Below the pieces are notes generated by a model that saw nothing but the letters and a program-made list of their open reading frames with translations, was not told the origin of the DNA and made no database searches. From positions 1 through 62,319 of the forward strand of contig NZ_CALPCP010000024.1 of assembly GCF_943192995.1 (NCBI RefSeq): DNA of 62,319 bases, given 5' to 3'. This stretch comes from Flintibacter muris (GTDB lineage Bacteria; Bacillota; Clostridia; Oscillospirales; Oscillospiraceae). Below are positions 32,188 to 40,477 of this stretch, one piece after another; positions within the stretch are counted from its first letter, which is position 1; the number at the start of each line of letters is the position of its first letter. Both the position numbers and the translations under genes were made by a program.

Positions 32188-32237
32188 AGCCAATGTCAGC
32201 ATTTTTGAAGTTTGACATAATTCTCTCTTTGCTCAAA

Positions 32238-32286
32238 ACTCCCTCCGTCACGGCTTCGCCGTGCCACCTCCCTCAAAGAGGGAGGC
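32238..32286 (-). repeat. Double-hairpin intergenic repeat, copy A
   Basis: On the minus strand: hairpin 1 CCTCCCTCTTTGAGGGAGG, then TGG, hairpin 2 CACGGC-GAA-GCCGTG, then ACGGAGGGAGT. Hairpin 2 is identical to that of copy D at 53.9 kb. Inverted relative to copy B. Confidence 0.75.
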
Positions 32287-32300
32287 TTTTTCAGGGGTTT

Positions 32301-33245
32301 TCAGCCTAAAATCAACATTAAAACGGGGATAGAGATGAAGCTTCCTAAAATTGAGAGGCAGGAGCCAGTTGCGGCGTACTCCTCGTCAGCGCCGTAGGCT
32401 CCGGCCATCACTGTCACCTGGCTGACCACAGGCAGGGCACTCTCCACCACAAAGACCTGAAGGGGAAGTCCTTCCATCCCCAGCAGGGAACAGCAGGCCA
32501 GACAGATCACTGGAGACAGCAGCAGGCGCATTACCAGCATAGTGGGCAGTCCCCGCAGGAATTTCAGGTTTTTCAGCCCCACCTCATAGACGATAAATCC
32601 ACAGTAAATCAAGGCCAGGGGTGACACCGACCCGCTGATATAGTTGGCAAACCGCATCACCGGCTCAGGGGGCCGCAGGCCCAGCACCAGCAGCAGAATA
32701 GAACCAATCACCGCCAAAATAGGGGGCTTTGTAAACATATCCTTCAAAAACTTAACAGGGCCATTCTTTCCTCCCGGCTTGGTTCCGGCCCGTTCCACCA
32801 GCATAATGCCCACCGACTGGAGAAACGTGGTATGTCCCAAATAATAGAGCATAATGTAAGGCATGCTGGCCTCACCAAACAGCTGTGTACACACAGGTAT
32901 CCCAATAAAGATGGTATTGGACAGTCCAGCCATTGCCACAAACACGCCCCAGCGCGCCCGGGGCAGGCGGAGCAAAACAGCCACAAGCGCTGAGATCAGC
33001 AGATTTGCCACCACCGCCAACACTCCGGCCAGCACCATTCCTCCTGCCTGAAACAGACTGCTCCGGTCCAGATTATTTAGCAGTCCCACCAGACAGTTGC
33101 AGGGCACGGCGATATTGACAATAAACTTACTGATGAACTTCTTTTCCGCTGAGGTCATCCAACCCCAAACACCCATAAAATAGCCCACCGACATCAGCAT
33201 CAGCAGCACCACACAGGCCGAAACCGCATTCCAAAAACCAGCCAT
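32301..33245 (-). CDS. AEC-family permease (auxin efflux carrier / malate-type transporter)
   Basis: This 314-residue protein has about ten hydrophobic segments in two similar halves, as in the AEC family. Family landmarks are visible: VGYFMGVWGWMTSAEKKFISKFIVNIAVPC near the N-terminus, AMAGLSNTIFIGIPV in the first half, and ALPVVSQVTVMAGAYGADEEYAATGSCLSILGS at the C-terminus. Members export or exchange organic acids and auxin-like compounds; the substrate here is unknown. It is the last gene of the leftward run from the origin, separated from ricT by a hairpin. Confidence 0.85.
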   Translation of the reverse strand: MAGFWNAVSACVVLLMLMSVGYFMGVWGWMTSAEKKFISKFIVNIAVPCNCLVGLLNNLDRSSLFQAGGMVLAGVLAVVANLLISALVAVLLRLPRARWGVFVAMAGLSNTIFIGIPVCTQLFGEASMPYIMLYYLGHTTFLQSVGIMLVERAGTKPGGKNGPVKFLKDMFTKPPILAVIGSILLLVLGLRPPEPVMRFANYISGSVSPLALIYCGFIVYEVGLKNLKFLRGLPTMLVMRLLLSPVICLACCSLLGMEGLPLQVFVVESALPVVSQVTVMAGAYGADEEYAATGSCLSILGSFISIPVLMLILG

Positions 33246-33268
33246 CTGCTCACTTCCTTTTCACAGGT

Positions 33269-33309
33269 ACAGAAGCCCGGACGTATTCACACGACCGGGC
33301 CTCTTCTGT
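33269..33309. terminator. Hairpin between ricT and the AEC permease
   Basis: ACAGAAG/CTTCTGT plus CCCGG/CCGGG pairing forms a stem with a 14-base loop. The T-run (TTCTTT) is on the plus side, so its efficiency as a terminator for the leftward ricT is uncertain. Confidence 0.35.
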
Positions 33310-33312
33310 TCT

Positions 33313-34476
33313 TTATTGCTGGGGAGAGGAGGGCTTTCCCCCGCCCCCTTTGGGACGGCGGCGGCGGCGGCGGTTGCTGGGCGGACTGTCCGGGCGCTGC
33401 TCCGCCGCTCCCTCAGGGGGCTGACGCTGCTCTTCCCGGTGCTGTTCGCCCCCCTCCCCCTTGGGGCGGCGGCCCCGGCCCCGACGGTTGGGCCTGTCCC
33501 CATGGGACACAGGCTCCTCCCGCTCCCGGCTGGGGAAAGCCGCCTCAATAGCGGCGGCCAAGGAGGCCTCCTCCGTCACAGGGGCGGGGGCGTCCTCATC
33601 CTGGCGGCGCAGCTTGGCCAACTCCTCCAGAGGAGGCTCCACATAGCCCTCAGGCCGCTTGCCCTTGCCGCTTCGGATCACGCACAACTCACAGTTGTGA
33701 TAGGTCTTGGGGCTCTCCGGGTCAGACTCCAGCCTGACCTGGGCGGTCTGGCGCAGCAGATTGATGCTGGACACCGTCCCCGCCCCGTCGGGCGTCTCCA
33801 CAAAGGAATCCTGTTTGGGGGCCCTTTTTACCAGGTCCTCATAGGCCTCCTGCTCATATTTCAGACAGCACATCAGCCTGCCGCAGGTACCGGAAATTTT
33901 AGTGGGGTTAAGGGACAAATTCTGCGTCTTAGCCATCTTAATGGATACCGGCTGGAACTCATCCAAAAACTGAGAGCAGCAGAAGGGTTTTCCGCAGATA
34001 CCCAGGCCACCCAGCATCTTGGCCTCATCCCGGACACCGATCTGCCGCAGTTCAATACGGGTGTGCAGCGCCCCGGCCAGGTCCTTCACCAGGGCACGGA
34101 AGTCCACCCGGCCCTCAGAGGTGAAAAAGAACAAAATCTTACTGCCGTCAAAGCTGTACTCAGCGCTAACCAGCTTCATATCCAGACCGTGCTCCGCAAT
34201 CTTCTGCTGACAGACGGAAAAGGCGCTCTTCTCCCGCTCCTTGTTCTTCTCCAGCAGACGGGCGTCCTCTGGGGTGGCCTTGCGCACCACAGGGCGCAGG
34301 GGAGCGGTAAGTTCAATCTCGTCGATCATATTGTTGCTCCGGACGCACTGGGCAAATTCCGTCCCCCGGGTGGTTTCCACAATCACACCGTCCCCCACCT
34401 GGAACTGGAGTCCGTTGGGGTTGAAGTAGTATTCCTTTCCGCCGTTCTTAAAGCGGATGCTGATGATCTCTACCAT
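33313..34476 (-). CDS. ricT: RicT (YaaT, PSP1-domain protein) with an Arg/Pro-rich tail
   Basis: This 387-residue protein is clearly the PSP1 family: QFQVGDGVIVETTRGTEFAQCV near residue 25 and the Cys-rich core LGGLGICGKPFCCSQFL...SGTCGRLMCCLKYEQEAYEDL (about 150-215), which in Bacillus RicT binds an iron-sulfur cluster shared with RicA/RicF. RicT helps RNase Y process mRNAs and was first found as a sporulation gene. Bacillus RicT is about 275 residues. This one has about 110 extra residues, dominated by Arg, Gly, Pro and Gln (for example NRRRRRRPKGGGGK), resembling an RNA-binding tail. It follows holB, the usual order. Confidence 0.9.
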   Translation of the reverse strand: MVEIISIRFKNGGKEYYFNPNGLQFQVGDGVIVETTRGTEFAQCVRSNNMIDEIELTAPLRPVVRKATPEDARLLEKNKEREKSAFSVCQQKIAEHGLDMKLVSAEYSFDGSKILFFFTSEGRVDFRALVKDLAGALHTRIELRQIGVRDEAKMLGGLGICGKPFCCSQFLDEFQPVSIKMAKTQNLSLNPTKISGTCGRLMCCLKYEQEAYEDLVKRAPKQDSFVETPDGAGTVSSINLLRQTAQVRLESDPESPKTYHNCELCVIRSGKGKRPEGYVEPPLEELAKLRRQDEDAPAPVTEEASLAAAIEAAFPSREREEPVSHGDRPNRRGRGRRPKGEGGEQHREEQRQPPEGAAEQRPDSPPSNRRRRRRPKGGGGKPSSPQQ

Positions 34477-34510
34477 AGGTATTTTCTCCTCAATATATTA
34501 AGTCCTGTAT

Positions 34511-35335
34511 TCACAAATTTTCAAACATCCCTGCGCACAGCCAGCCGGACAGCTGTCCCACGTTGACATTCAGCCGTGCCGCGCCCCTCAGCTCCCGCAG
34601 CAGCTCTGCGGCCTTCAGCAGCCGGCGGCGGTTGCCGCCCCGGGCCGCCCGGGCGCCCAGCTCAACCTCCAGATCATCCAGCAGCGCAAACAGCTCCTCA
34701 CGGCTGCCTTTGCTGTCCAAGGACATAGCCGCCTCCAACAGCTCCAGCTCTCCGCCTCGTTCCAGGGCGCCGGCCAGCCCCTTTATCAGAGACAACCGCT
34801 CAGCACTGCCTTCCGCTTCATCCGCCCCGCCCGCCGGAATCAGAGCCAGCTCCTCACATCGGGAGCGCACCGTTTGGAGCAGTCCCCCGGCGTTGTCCGC
34901 CATAAGCAGAAAGGCGGCATAGGGCGGTCCCTCCTCCAGCAGCTTGAGCATGGCGTTTTGAGCGGAGGCGTTCATCAGATCCGCCTCCTCCAGAAGATAG
35001 ACCTTCCGCTCCCCCTCGTTGGGGCGGACATAGGCGTCGGAGCGCAGAGCCCGCACCTGATCCACCGAGATAGGCTTCCCCTCCATCGGACCGGTAACAG
35101 TGGACACGTCGGGATGGATGCCCTTCATCACCTTCAAGCAGTGAGGGCACTGTCCGCAGGGCCTTTCCCCTTGGGAAACACACAGCATCCCAGCCGCCAG
35201 CAGTTGAGCCAGAACATGCTTCCCCGCCCCTTCGTGCCCCGAGATAATATAGGCATGAGACAATCCCCTGCTCCTCTCCTGCTGGGAAAGCTGTTCCTTT
35301 ACTCTCTCATTTCCCCGGAGGGCTGAAAGCTTCAT
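34511..35335 (-). CDS. holB: DNA polymerase III delta-prime subunit
   Basis: This 274-residue AAA+ clamp-loader subunit has the nucleotide-loop-like GHEGAGKHVLAQL (about residues 34-46), the zinc module with CGQCPHCLKV (about 59-68) and the SRC box (VRSRCEELAL, about 158). Delta-prime opens the sliding clamp loader during replication. Its start overlaps the stop of the decarboxylase gene by four bases (ATGA). It is shorter than Bacillus HolB (about 329), with a reduced C-terminal domain. Confidence 0.9.
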   Translation of the reverse strand: MKLSALRGNERVKEQLSQQERSRGLSHAYIISGHEGAGKHVLAQLLAAGMLCVSQGERPCGQCPHCLKVMKGIHPDVSTVTGPMEGKPISVDQVRALRSDAYVRPNEGERKVYLLEEADLMNASAQNAMLKLLEEGPPYAAFLLMADNAGGLLQTVRSRCEELALIPAGGADEAEGSAERLSLIKGLAGALERGGELELLEAAMSLDSKGSREELFALLDDLEVELGARAARGGNRRRLLKAAELLRELRGAARLNVNVGQLSGWLCAGMFENL

Positions 35336-36660
35336 ACGAATCCTCCGCTCACTGTTCTCACTTCTGACAGCATATTATACCCTATTTCCCGCAAATAGGC
35401 CAGCTCTTTTTTTGTGATTTGCTCTCCAGGGGCCAAAACCGGCACGCCAGGAGGATAAGGCGCAATTTGTGAGGCGGCAATTTCCCCCTCACAATCCTTC
35501 AAAGACCGCATTCGGCTGGGCGCAAAAAGGGCCTGCCTGGGAGAAATGACCTGTTTTGGCACAGGCGGCGCCGGGATGGGCAGGCAGTCCCCCATTTGAC
35601 TGCAAAGCTCCTCCAGCACCTGCTCCAAATTGTCAAAGTCCCCGTCGCTGTCCTGGGCGGTGCAGATAAACACCACATGGCCGCCGTCCTCCATCTCTGG
35701 ATAGACCCCCCGCTCCTCCAGCTGCTTTGTAAAGGCTGGGCCGTCCTTCACCTTGAGGGTAAAGCGGCAGGGGTCCAATTTCAAAGTCCCACCTTTCAGG
35801 GCGGGAAACCGCTCCCGGAGCCGGGCCACACGGGCGGCTGTGCGCAGATAGTCCAACGCTCCCCCGTCCACCAGCCACTGACGGGCCGCGTCCAGGCTGG
35901 CCATCATGGGGTAGGACGGGCTGGAACTGCCATACACTGAGGCCATCTGCCTCACTTTGTCCAACTCCATCCAGTTGACAAACAGCAGAGCTGATTGCCC
36001 CATAGCAGGGAGGGTCTTGTGAGCGCTGACCACCACCGCGTCCGCCTCACAATAGCAGGTCATCTCCCCCAGGAAAGTCAGGTGCGCCCCATGAGCACCG
36101 TCCACAAAAAGTTTTCCACCATGGGCATGAACAATACGGGAAATCGCTCCAATATCTGACAACACTCCGGCATAAGTAGGAGAAGTAATACAGACCATCT
36201 TGATATCTGGATTCTGGTCCAGCATTTTTCCCACATCTTCCGGAGAAACCGGGCCAATCAAATTTTCTTCGGCCAGCCAGGGCCGCTCCAGATAGACCGG
36301 CTCCAGGTCCAGCAGAGCCAGAGCGTTAAAAGCGGCCCGGTGACAGTTCCGGTCCATCAGCACCCGACTCCCAGGCCGCGCGCACAGAGCCAGCCCGGTG
36401 TGAATACCCATGGTGGAGCCGCCGGTTAAAAATTGGCAGTTCTCAAAGCCAAACAGGTCTGCCCACAGCCGCTGAGCCTCGTCAAAGGGCGCTCCAGCGG
36501 TGTACAGGTTTCCAGTAGAGGGCAGCTCAGTGACGTCCAGCGGGGCCAGACCCATCAGCTCCGGAAGGGGAAGGAATTTTCCCTTGTGCCCCGGCATATG
36601 ATAGCGTACGGGATTCTTTGCAGCGTAATCTTTCAGCGCGTTGTAAAGGGGGGTAGGCAT
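35332..36660 (-). CDS. Orn/Lys/Arg decarboxylase family, PLP enzyme (YaaO-like)
   Basis: This is a 442-residue protein from the ATG at 36658-36660 (GGAGGAAAAC upstream); an in-frame TTG 15 bases upstream is not used because the ribosome site overlaps it. The family N-terminal signature RYHMPGHKGKFLP and the PLP lysine box VVSAHKTLPAMGQSALL (about residue 215) are present. These enzymes decarboxylate basic amino acids in polyamine synthesis. Bacillus has a homologue (yaaO) just upstream of tmk-yaaQ-yaaR-holB-ricT. Here it touches holB directly, so tmk, yaaQ and yaaR are absent from this position. Confidence 0.88.
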   Translation of the reverse strand: MPTPLYNALKDYAAKNPVRYHMPGHKGKFLPLPELMGLAPLDVTELPSTGNLYTAGAPFDEAQRLWADLFGFENCQFLTGGSTMGIHTGLALCARPGSRVLMDRNCHRAAFNALALLDLEPVYLERPWLAEENLIGPVSPEDVGKMLDQNPDIKMVCITSPTYAGVLSDIGAISRIVHAHGGKLFVDGAHGAHLTFLGEMTCYCEADAVVVSAHKTLPAMGQSALLFVNWMELDKVRQMASVYGSSSPSYPMMASLDAARQWLVDGGALDYLRTAARVARLRERFPALKGGTLKLDPCRFTLKVKDGPAFTKQLEERGVYPEMEDGGHVVFICTAQDSDGDFDNLEQVLEELCSQMGDCLPIPAPPVPKQVISPRQALFAPSRMRSLKDCEGEIAASQIAPYPPGVPVLAPGEQITKKELAYLREIGYNMLSEVRTVSGGFV

Positions 36661-36673
36661 ACTGTTTTCCTCC

Positions 36674-36702
36674 AAAAAAGGCGGAAGGGATACCCTTCCG
36701 CC
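36674..36702 (-). terminator. Terminator after jag
   Basis: Minus strand: GGCGGAAGGG, loop TAT, CCCTTCCGCC, then TTTTTT. The decarboxylase ribosome site starts right after the T-run, so expression of that gene depends on read-through or on a promoter within jag. Confidence 0.8.
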
Positions 36703-36708
36703 TAAAAC

Positions 36709-37722
36709 TTATCTCTGATGGGGGGCGTAAGCCACCACGGTACGGCGGTTGGGCTCCACGCCGGTGGAATAGGTGGTAACACCTTTATAATCCTGGAGCG
36801 CGGTATGAATTACATGGCGCTCATAGGCATTCATGGGCTCCAAAGTCATATTCCGGCGGTACTTGACCACCTTGCCCGCCACCTTGACGGCCAGCCGCTG
36901 GAGGGACTCCTCCCGCTTGGCCCGGTAGCCCTCGGCGTCCACATGGATACGCACCCGCTTGGCCTGACCCCGGTTGACGGTATAGCTGGTCAGCTGCTGG
37001 ATGGCGTCCAGAGTTTCGCCCCGGCGGCCAATAATGGCGCCCAGATCCTTGCCCTGGAGCACAACTTTATAGTTGCCCTCGCTGGTAATGAAGATATCAG
37101 GAGCTGCCTCCACCTGGAGGTGGCCCAGCAGACCGGTGAGAAAGGTTCGAATCTGGTTGGCCTTCTCGTCGTCAGGGCTGACGGGTTCCAGAGTGACAGG
37201 CTCACGGGGCGCAGGGGCGGGGGTACTGCCAATCAGCACCTCATCCCCCACCTGAAGCCTGCTGTCCCGGCGGGGACGCTCCCGCCGCTCCGCCTTGGGC
37301 TGGCGGGGCTTGGGCGGGGTCATACCCGGCTTGGCGGATAAAATAGTCTCCTCAGCCGCAGGGGCGGCAGGGGCTTCCGCCTTGGCAGCGGGCTTGGGGG
37401 CCTCCTTCTTTGCAGATAGGCTGGCCGCCGGGAGGATGGTCTCCTCAACAACAGCAGCCGCCTTTTTCACCTGGGACACCGGCACAGCCTTGGGGGGTTC
37501 CTCCTCCAGCAGAGGCATGTCACTGATGGAACAGGGCTTGCCGTCCATCTCGTTATAACTCACCCGGACCTTGGCCGGATTGCTGCCAAAACCCAAAAAA
37601 CCGGATTTGGCACGCTCAATCACTTCAACAGACACGTCGTCCCGCTCCAGACCCAGCTGGAACAAAGCGGCGGTAATGGCGTCCTCCTCGGAGCGCCCGG
37701 TGGTTTCAATCCATTTCAACAT
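36709..37722 (-). CDS. jag: Jag/KhpB/EloR RNA-binding protein
   Basis: This is a 337-residue protein. The ATG at 37720-37722 has GGAGGG upstream. The Jag-N domain (WIETTGRSEEDAITAALFQLGLERDDVSVEVIERAKSGFLGFGSNPAKVRV, residues 4-55) is followed by a long Ala/Pro/Lys linker (about 70-190). A KH domain comes next (VVLQGKDLGAIIGRRGETLDAIQQLTSY) and then an R3H domain (EPMNAYERHVIHTALQDYKGVTTYSTGVEPNRRTVV). KhpB works with KhpA in RNA binding and in control of cell elongation. It lies immediately after yidC, as in most Firmicutes. Confidence 0.95.
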   Translation of the reverse strand: MLKWIETTGRSEEDAITAALFQLGLERDDVSVEVIERAKSGFLGFGSNPAKVRVSYNEMDGKPCSISDMPLLEEEPPKAVPVSQVKKAAAVVEETILPAASLSAKKEAPKPAAKAEAPAAPAAEETILSAKPGMTPPKPRQPKAERRERPRRDSRLQVGDEVLIGSTPAPAPREPVTLEPVSPDDEKANQIRTFLTGLLGHLQVEAAPDIFITSEGNYKVVLQGKDLGAIIGRRGETLDAIQQLTSYTVNRGQAKRVRIHVDAEGYRAKREESLQRLAVKVAGKVVKYRRNMTLEPMNAYERHVIHTALQDYKGVTTYSTGVEPNRRTVVAYAPHQR

Positions 37723-37725
37723 CAC

Positions 37726-39159
37726 TTAGCCCTCCTTATTTTCATCCTCGTCAATCTCAACCTCAATCTCCTCAACCTCCACTTCAACCTCCTCAGTCTC
37801 AGCGGGGGCCTCAATGGGGGCGGGTTTGGTCTCCTGCGGAGCTGGCGGCTCAGCGGGCTTACTCTCCGGAATCTGGATGGCGCCGGCCTGGAAGGGGTCT
37901 CTCCCCTCTTCGGTTTTTTCCGATTTACCCTTCTTTTTGTCCTTCTTGCCGGCTCCGGCAGCTTCAACGGCCCGGAAGAGCTGGTTGGGATCGGTATAGG
38001 GGGTCACACCTCCGTACCGGTTGGGAATATAGGCGCGGCCCCGGGCATAGGCCCGGATGCCCTCCCGGCTGTCCTCCCGGTTGACGCCCTCCTGATCGGG
38101 CTCTGTATCCTTCTTCTGGGGCTTTTTCTTGCCCCGGTTCTTTTTCTCCTCCTCAATCCGGCGCTGACGCTCCAGACGGGCCTCCTCCTTGCGGCGCTTC
38201 TCCTCTTCCTTCTCCTCGGCCTCCCGCTTGGCGGCGGCCTCCCGGGCAGCCTCATAGTCCTTTTTCAGCATCCTGCCGCAGATAACCTCTTGAATCATGG
38301 TGATAAAATACTGGGTGATCCAGTAAATAGACAGGCCGGCCGGGACGGTGAAGCCAATCCACAAAGACATCAGCGGCATCATCCACATCATCATCCTGTT
38401 GGTGGAATCCATCTGCTTGTTTTCCGTCTGCTTGTTCATCTGGTTGGTGGCCATAGACACCTTCATAGACAGGAAGGACACCGCTACCGAGATGATAGGC
38501 AGAATAAACAGGCCAATGGAGCTCCATTTCATACCGCCGGTCCAGAACCGCCAGGTGGGAATCAGCGACAGATCAATCCCCAGAAACTGGAAGTTCATTA
38601 CAAAGAGGCTGTCTGCACCCACGGCGGCCTTCAGTGCCTCCAGATTCTCCGGCCTGATCAGAGACACCAGGTACAGCTGGTTATAGCCCACCTCCTGAAA
38701 CAGGTTTTCCGCCTTCTCCATGGCGGCGGCGGTTACCCAGCCGTTGGTTACCGCTATCTCAGACCAGTTGACCTGAGTGGCCAGCATCTGAATCTGATCG
38801 GCAGTCAGACCCATGAAGTAGGTCAAAGGCTGACGAATAATACCAAACAGAGCAATCAGCACCACCATAGGGATCAGGGACCAGACACAGCCCCCCATGG
38901 GGTTGACCTTTTCCTTCTCATAGAGCTTTTGAAGCTCTATATTGTAGCGCTCCTTGTCCTTGCCATACTGCTTTTGCAGCTGCTGCATCTTTCCGGAGAG
39001 CATGGTGGTTTGAATCATGCTCTTTTTGCTCTTCAACGTAACTGGGAAAAGCACCAGCTTAATTACAATGCCAAACAAAATTAGGGCGATGCCATAGCTG
39101 TTGAACAAATTATAAAAAAACAGCAGCAGCCAGGCAAAGGGTTGTAAAATAATACCCAC
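37726..39159 (-). CDS. yidC: YidC/OxaI membrane protein insertase with a long charged tail
   Basis: This 477-residue protein uses a GTG start (39157-39159) with GGAGGT upstream. The YidC core spans about residues 1-260, with five hydrophobic segments. It has the coiled-coil loop (KMQQLQKQYGKDKERYNIELQKLYEKEKVNPMGG) and QTENKQMDSTNRMMMWMMPLMSLWIGFTVPAGLSIYW. No lipobox is present, so this is not the lipoprotein form common in Bacillus. The last 200 residues are cytoplasmic: first a Lys/Glu coiled coil (AAKREAEEKEEEKRRKEE), then an acidic Pro-rich end. Basic tails in other YidCs bind ribosomes; this tail is mixed and ends acidic. Confidence 0.93.
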   Translation of the reverse strand: MGIILQPFAWLLLFFYNLFNSYGIALILFGIVIKLVLFPVTLKSKKSMIQTTMLSGKMQQLQKQYGKDKERYNIELQKLYEKEKVNPMGGCVWSLIPMVVLIALFGIIRQPLTYFMGLTADQIQMLATQVNWSEIAVTNGWVTAAAMEKAENLFQEVGYNQLYLVSLIRPENLEALKAAVGADSLFVMNFQFLGIDLSLIPTWRFWTGGMKWSSIGLFILPIISVAVSFLSMKVSMATNQMNKQTENKQMDSTNRMMMWMMPLMSLWIGFTVPAGLSIYWITQYFITMIQEVICGRMLKKDYEAAREAAAKREAEEKEEEKRRKEEARLERQRRIEEEKKNRGKKKPQKKDTEPDQEGVNREDSREGIRAYARGRAYIPNRYGGVTPYTDPNQLFRAVEAAGAGKKDKKKGKSEKTEEGRDPFQAGAIQIPESKPAEPPAPQETKPAPIEAPAETEEVEVEVEEIEVEIDEDENKEG

Positions 39160-39195
39160 TAAATTTACCTCCGCATATCAAATTGCGGCAGAGCC

Positions 39196-39414
39196 CTAGG
39201 GAACGGGGTCATACTCAACGGACTTCTGCCTGTGGAAGGGGTGGCACTTCGCGATTCTGCGCAGGGCCAGCCAGCCCCCCTTTACCGCGCCGTATTTTTC
39301 CACCGCCTCCAGAGCGTACTCCGAACAGGTGGGGATAAAGCGGCAGCAAGGGGGGCGCAGGGGTGAGATGGCGCGCCGGTAGAATCGGATCAGGGCCAGG
39401 AACAGGGCTTTCAT
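39196..39414 (-). CDS. yidD: Membrane protein insertion efficiency factor YidD
   Basis: This 72-residue protein matches YidD in length and motif: [53 protein letters not shown]. The three conserved Cys and the [11 protein letters not shown] block are diagnostic. It is an amphipathic protein at the inner face of the membrane that assists YidC-dependent insertion. Its ATG overlaps the rnpA stop by four bases. Confidence 0.95.
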   Translation of the reverse strand: MKALFLALIRFYRRAISPLRPPCCRFIPTCSEYALEAVEKYGAVKGGWLALRRIAKCHPFHRQKSVEYDPVP

Positions 39415-39767
39415 TGGGGCTTGTCCCCCTTTGAACTGATAAGGCCCAATTTTTTCATCTGCTGATAAAAGCTGCGCTCCAGCTCGCTGTACCGGCCAAA
39501 AATCACCCGGGTGCGGGCCACAATGACAATGTCATAGCCGGCGCTCACCTTTTGCTCATGGGTGCGGTACAGCTCCCGGATGCGGCGGCGGGCCCGGTTG
39601 CGCTTTACCGCGTTGCCCAGCTTTACGCCGGTGGTAATGCCCAGCCGGTTTACCGCCCGGCCGGTTCTGCGGCAGTAGATGACAAAATAGGGCGAGACAG
39701 CGCTTTTCCCCTTGCTGTACAGCCGGCGGAACTCATGATTTTGTTTTAGCGGGATGGTATACTTCAT
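39411..39767 (-). CDS. rnpA: Ribonuclease P protein component
   Basis: This is a 118-residue protein from the ATG at 39765-39767 (GGAGGAAACC upstream); an in-frame extension of six codons lacks a ribosome site. The RnpA signature [14 protein letters not shown] (about residues 54-67) and the N-terminal [25 protein letters not shown] are present. It binds the RNase P RNA and helps process the 5' ends of tRNAs. It lies in the conserved order rpmH-rnpA-yidD-yidC-jag. Confidence 0.95.
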   Translation of the reverse strand: MKYTIPLKQNHEFRRLYSKGKSAVSPYFVIYCRRTGRAVNRLGITTGVKLGNAVKRNRARRRIRELYRTHEQKVSAGYDIVIVARTRVIFGRYSELERSFYQQMKKLGLISSKGDKPQ

Positions 39768-39901
39768 GGTTTCCTCCATATGCACAGATAGGGCGGAGGA
39801 ATTGCTCCCACGCCCCTGGTTTGTGCGCTATCTAAACTGTTGTTCCAGGTCCGATCCTCTCTCACTGGTCAGAAACGGGCGGCCCGACCGCCCCACCTGC
39901 C

Positions 39902-40036
39902 TCAGTGGGTCAAACGGGCGCGGCCCTTGGCGCGGCGGCGTGAGAGCACCTTGCGGCCATTGCGGGTGGCCATACGCTTGCGGAAGCCGTGCTCTTTGGA
40001 GCGCTGACGCTTTTTGGGCTGATAGGTACGAAGCAT
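39902..40036 (-). CDS. rpmH: Ribosomal protein L34
   Basis: The 44-codon minus-strand gene encodes [18 protein letters not shown] and so on, ending in [11 protein letters not shown]. This is the complete L34 sequence pattern with its TYQPKKRQR start and [11 protein letters not shown] end. GGAGGTGTCCCCC lies upstream of the ATG (40034-40036). It is the first gene of the leftward origin-proximal operon and has the near-consensus promoter at 40185-40214. Confidence 0.97.
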   Translation of the reverse strand: MLRTYQPKKRQRSKEHGFRKRMATRNGRKVLSRRRAKGRARLTH

Positions 40037-40184
40037 GGGGGACACCTCCTCAGTTTAGATTTCAAGCCGGCTCTCCCGGCCCAACAACAGCCCTGTTACA
40101 GGCTGCGGTCTGCTGTCTTGGCCGCCCTGACCGGACGGCGCGGAAACGGGCAAAAAGGCCCTTGTTCCAAAAGATACGTCCATC

Positions 40185-40214
40185 ATTATAGCGGATAAAC
40201 GCCGGCTCTGTCAA
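40185..40214 (-). promoter_or_regulatory. rpmH promoter
   Basis: Minus strand: TTGACA, an 18 bp spacer and TATAAT, both hexamers perfect. It gives a leader of about 140 nt before rpmH. Confidence 0.85.
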
Positions 40215-40351
40215 CCATCTTTTTTCTCTCCCCGGGGATATTTTTTTCACTTTTTTCTTCGCAGGTCCACATCTTGTAGTCCTATTTTTCTCCACATACA
40301 AGCTCTGCGGGACCTGGAGAACACATTTTAAATAAAAAATGTGGAAAAACC

Positions 40352-40380
40352 TTGCTGTCTGCCCCGTTTTTTGGTATAAT
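40352..40380 (+). promoter_or_regulatory. dnaA promoter
   Basis: TTGCTG (40352-40357), a 17 bp spacer and TATAAT (40375-40380). A TGTGGAAAA box lies four bases upstream of the -35, which would allow autoregulation by DnaA (inference). Confidence 0.75.
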
Positions 40381-40477
40381 ATAAAGAGTGGAAAATCACG
40401 TAATCTCGTGTTTTGACTGCCGCCTTCCCCGCCCCCTGCGGGGAGGGCGCTTTGAATGAATAAAAAGGAGGAGCGCC

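Larger units (their letters stand above)
40037..40477. other. 441-base rpmH-dnaA divergent intergenic region
   Basis: It holds the leftward rpmH promoter (40185-40214), the rightward dnaA promoter (40352-40380), one TGTGGAAAA DnaA-box-like 9-mer (40340-40348) overlapping the region just before the dnaA -35, and a TCTCCACA variant near 40289-40296. AT-rich stretches near 40240-40260 and 40325-40345 might unwind. The main box cluster is on the other side of dnaA. Confidence 0.65.

Noticed and set aside
32075..32286. CRISPR array suggested by clustered repeats at 32 kb
   Set aside because: The repeats are few, inverted, unequal and not separated by regular spacers, and there are no cas genes.
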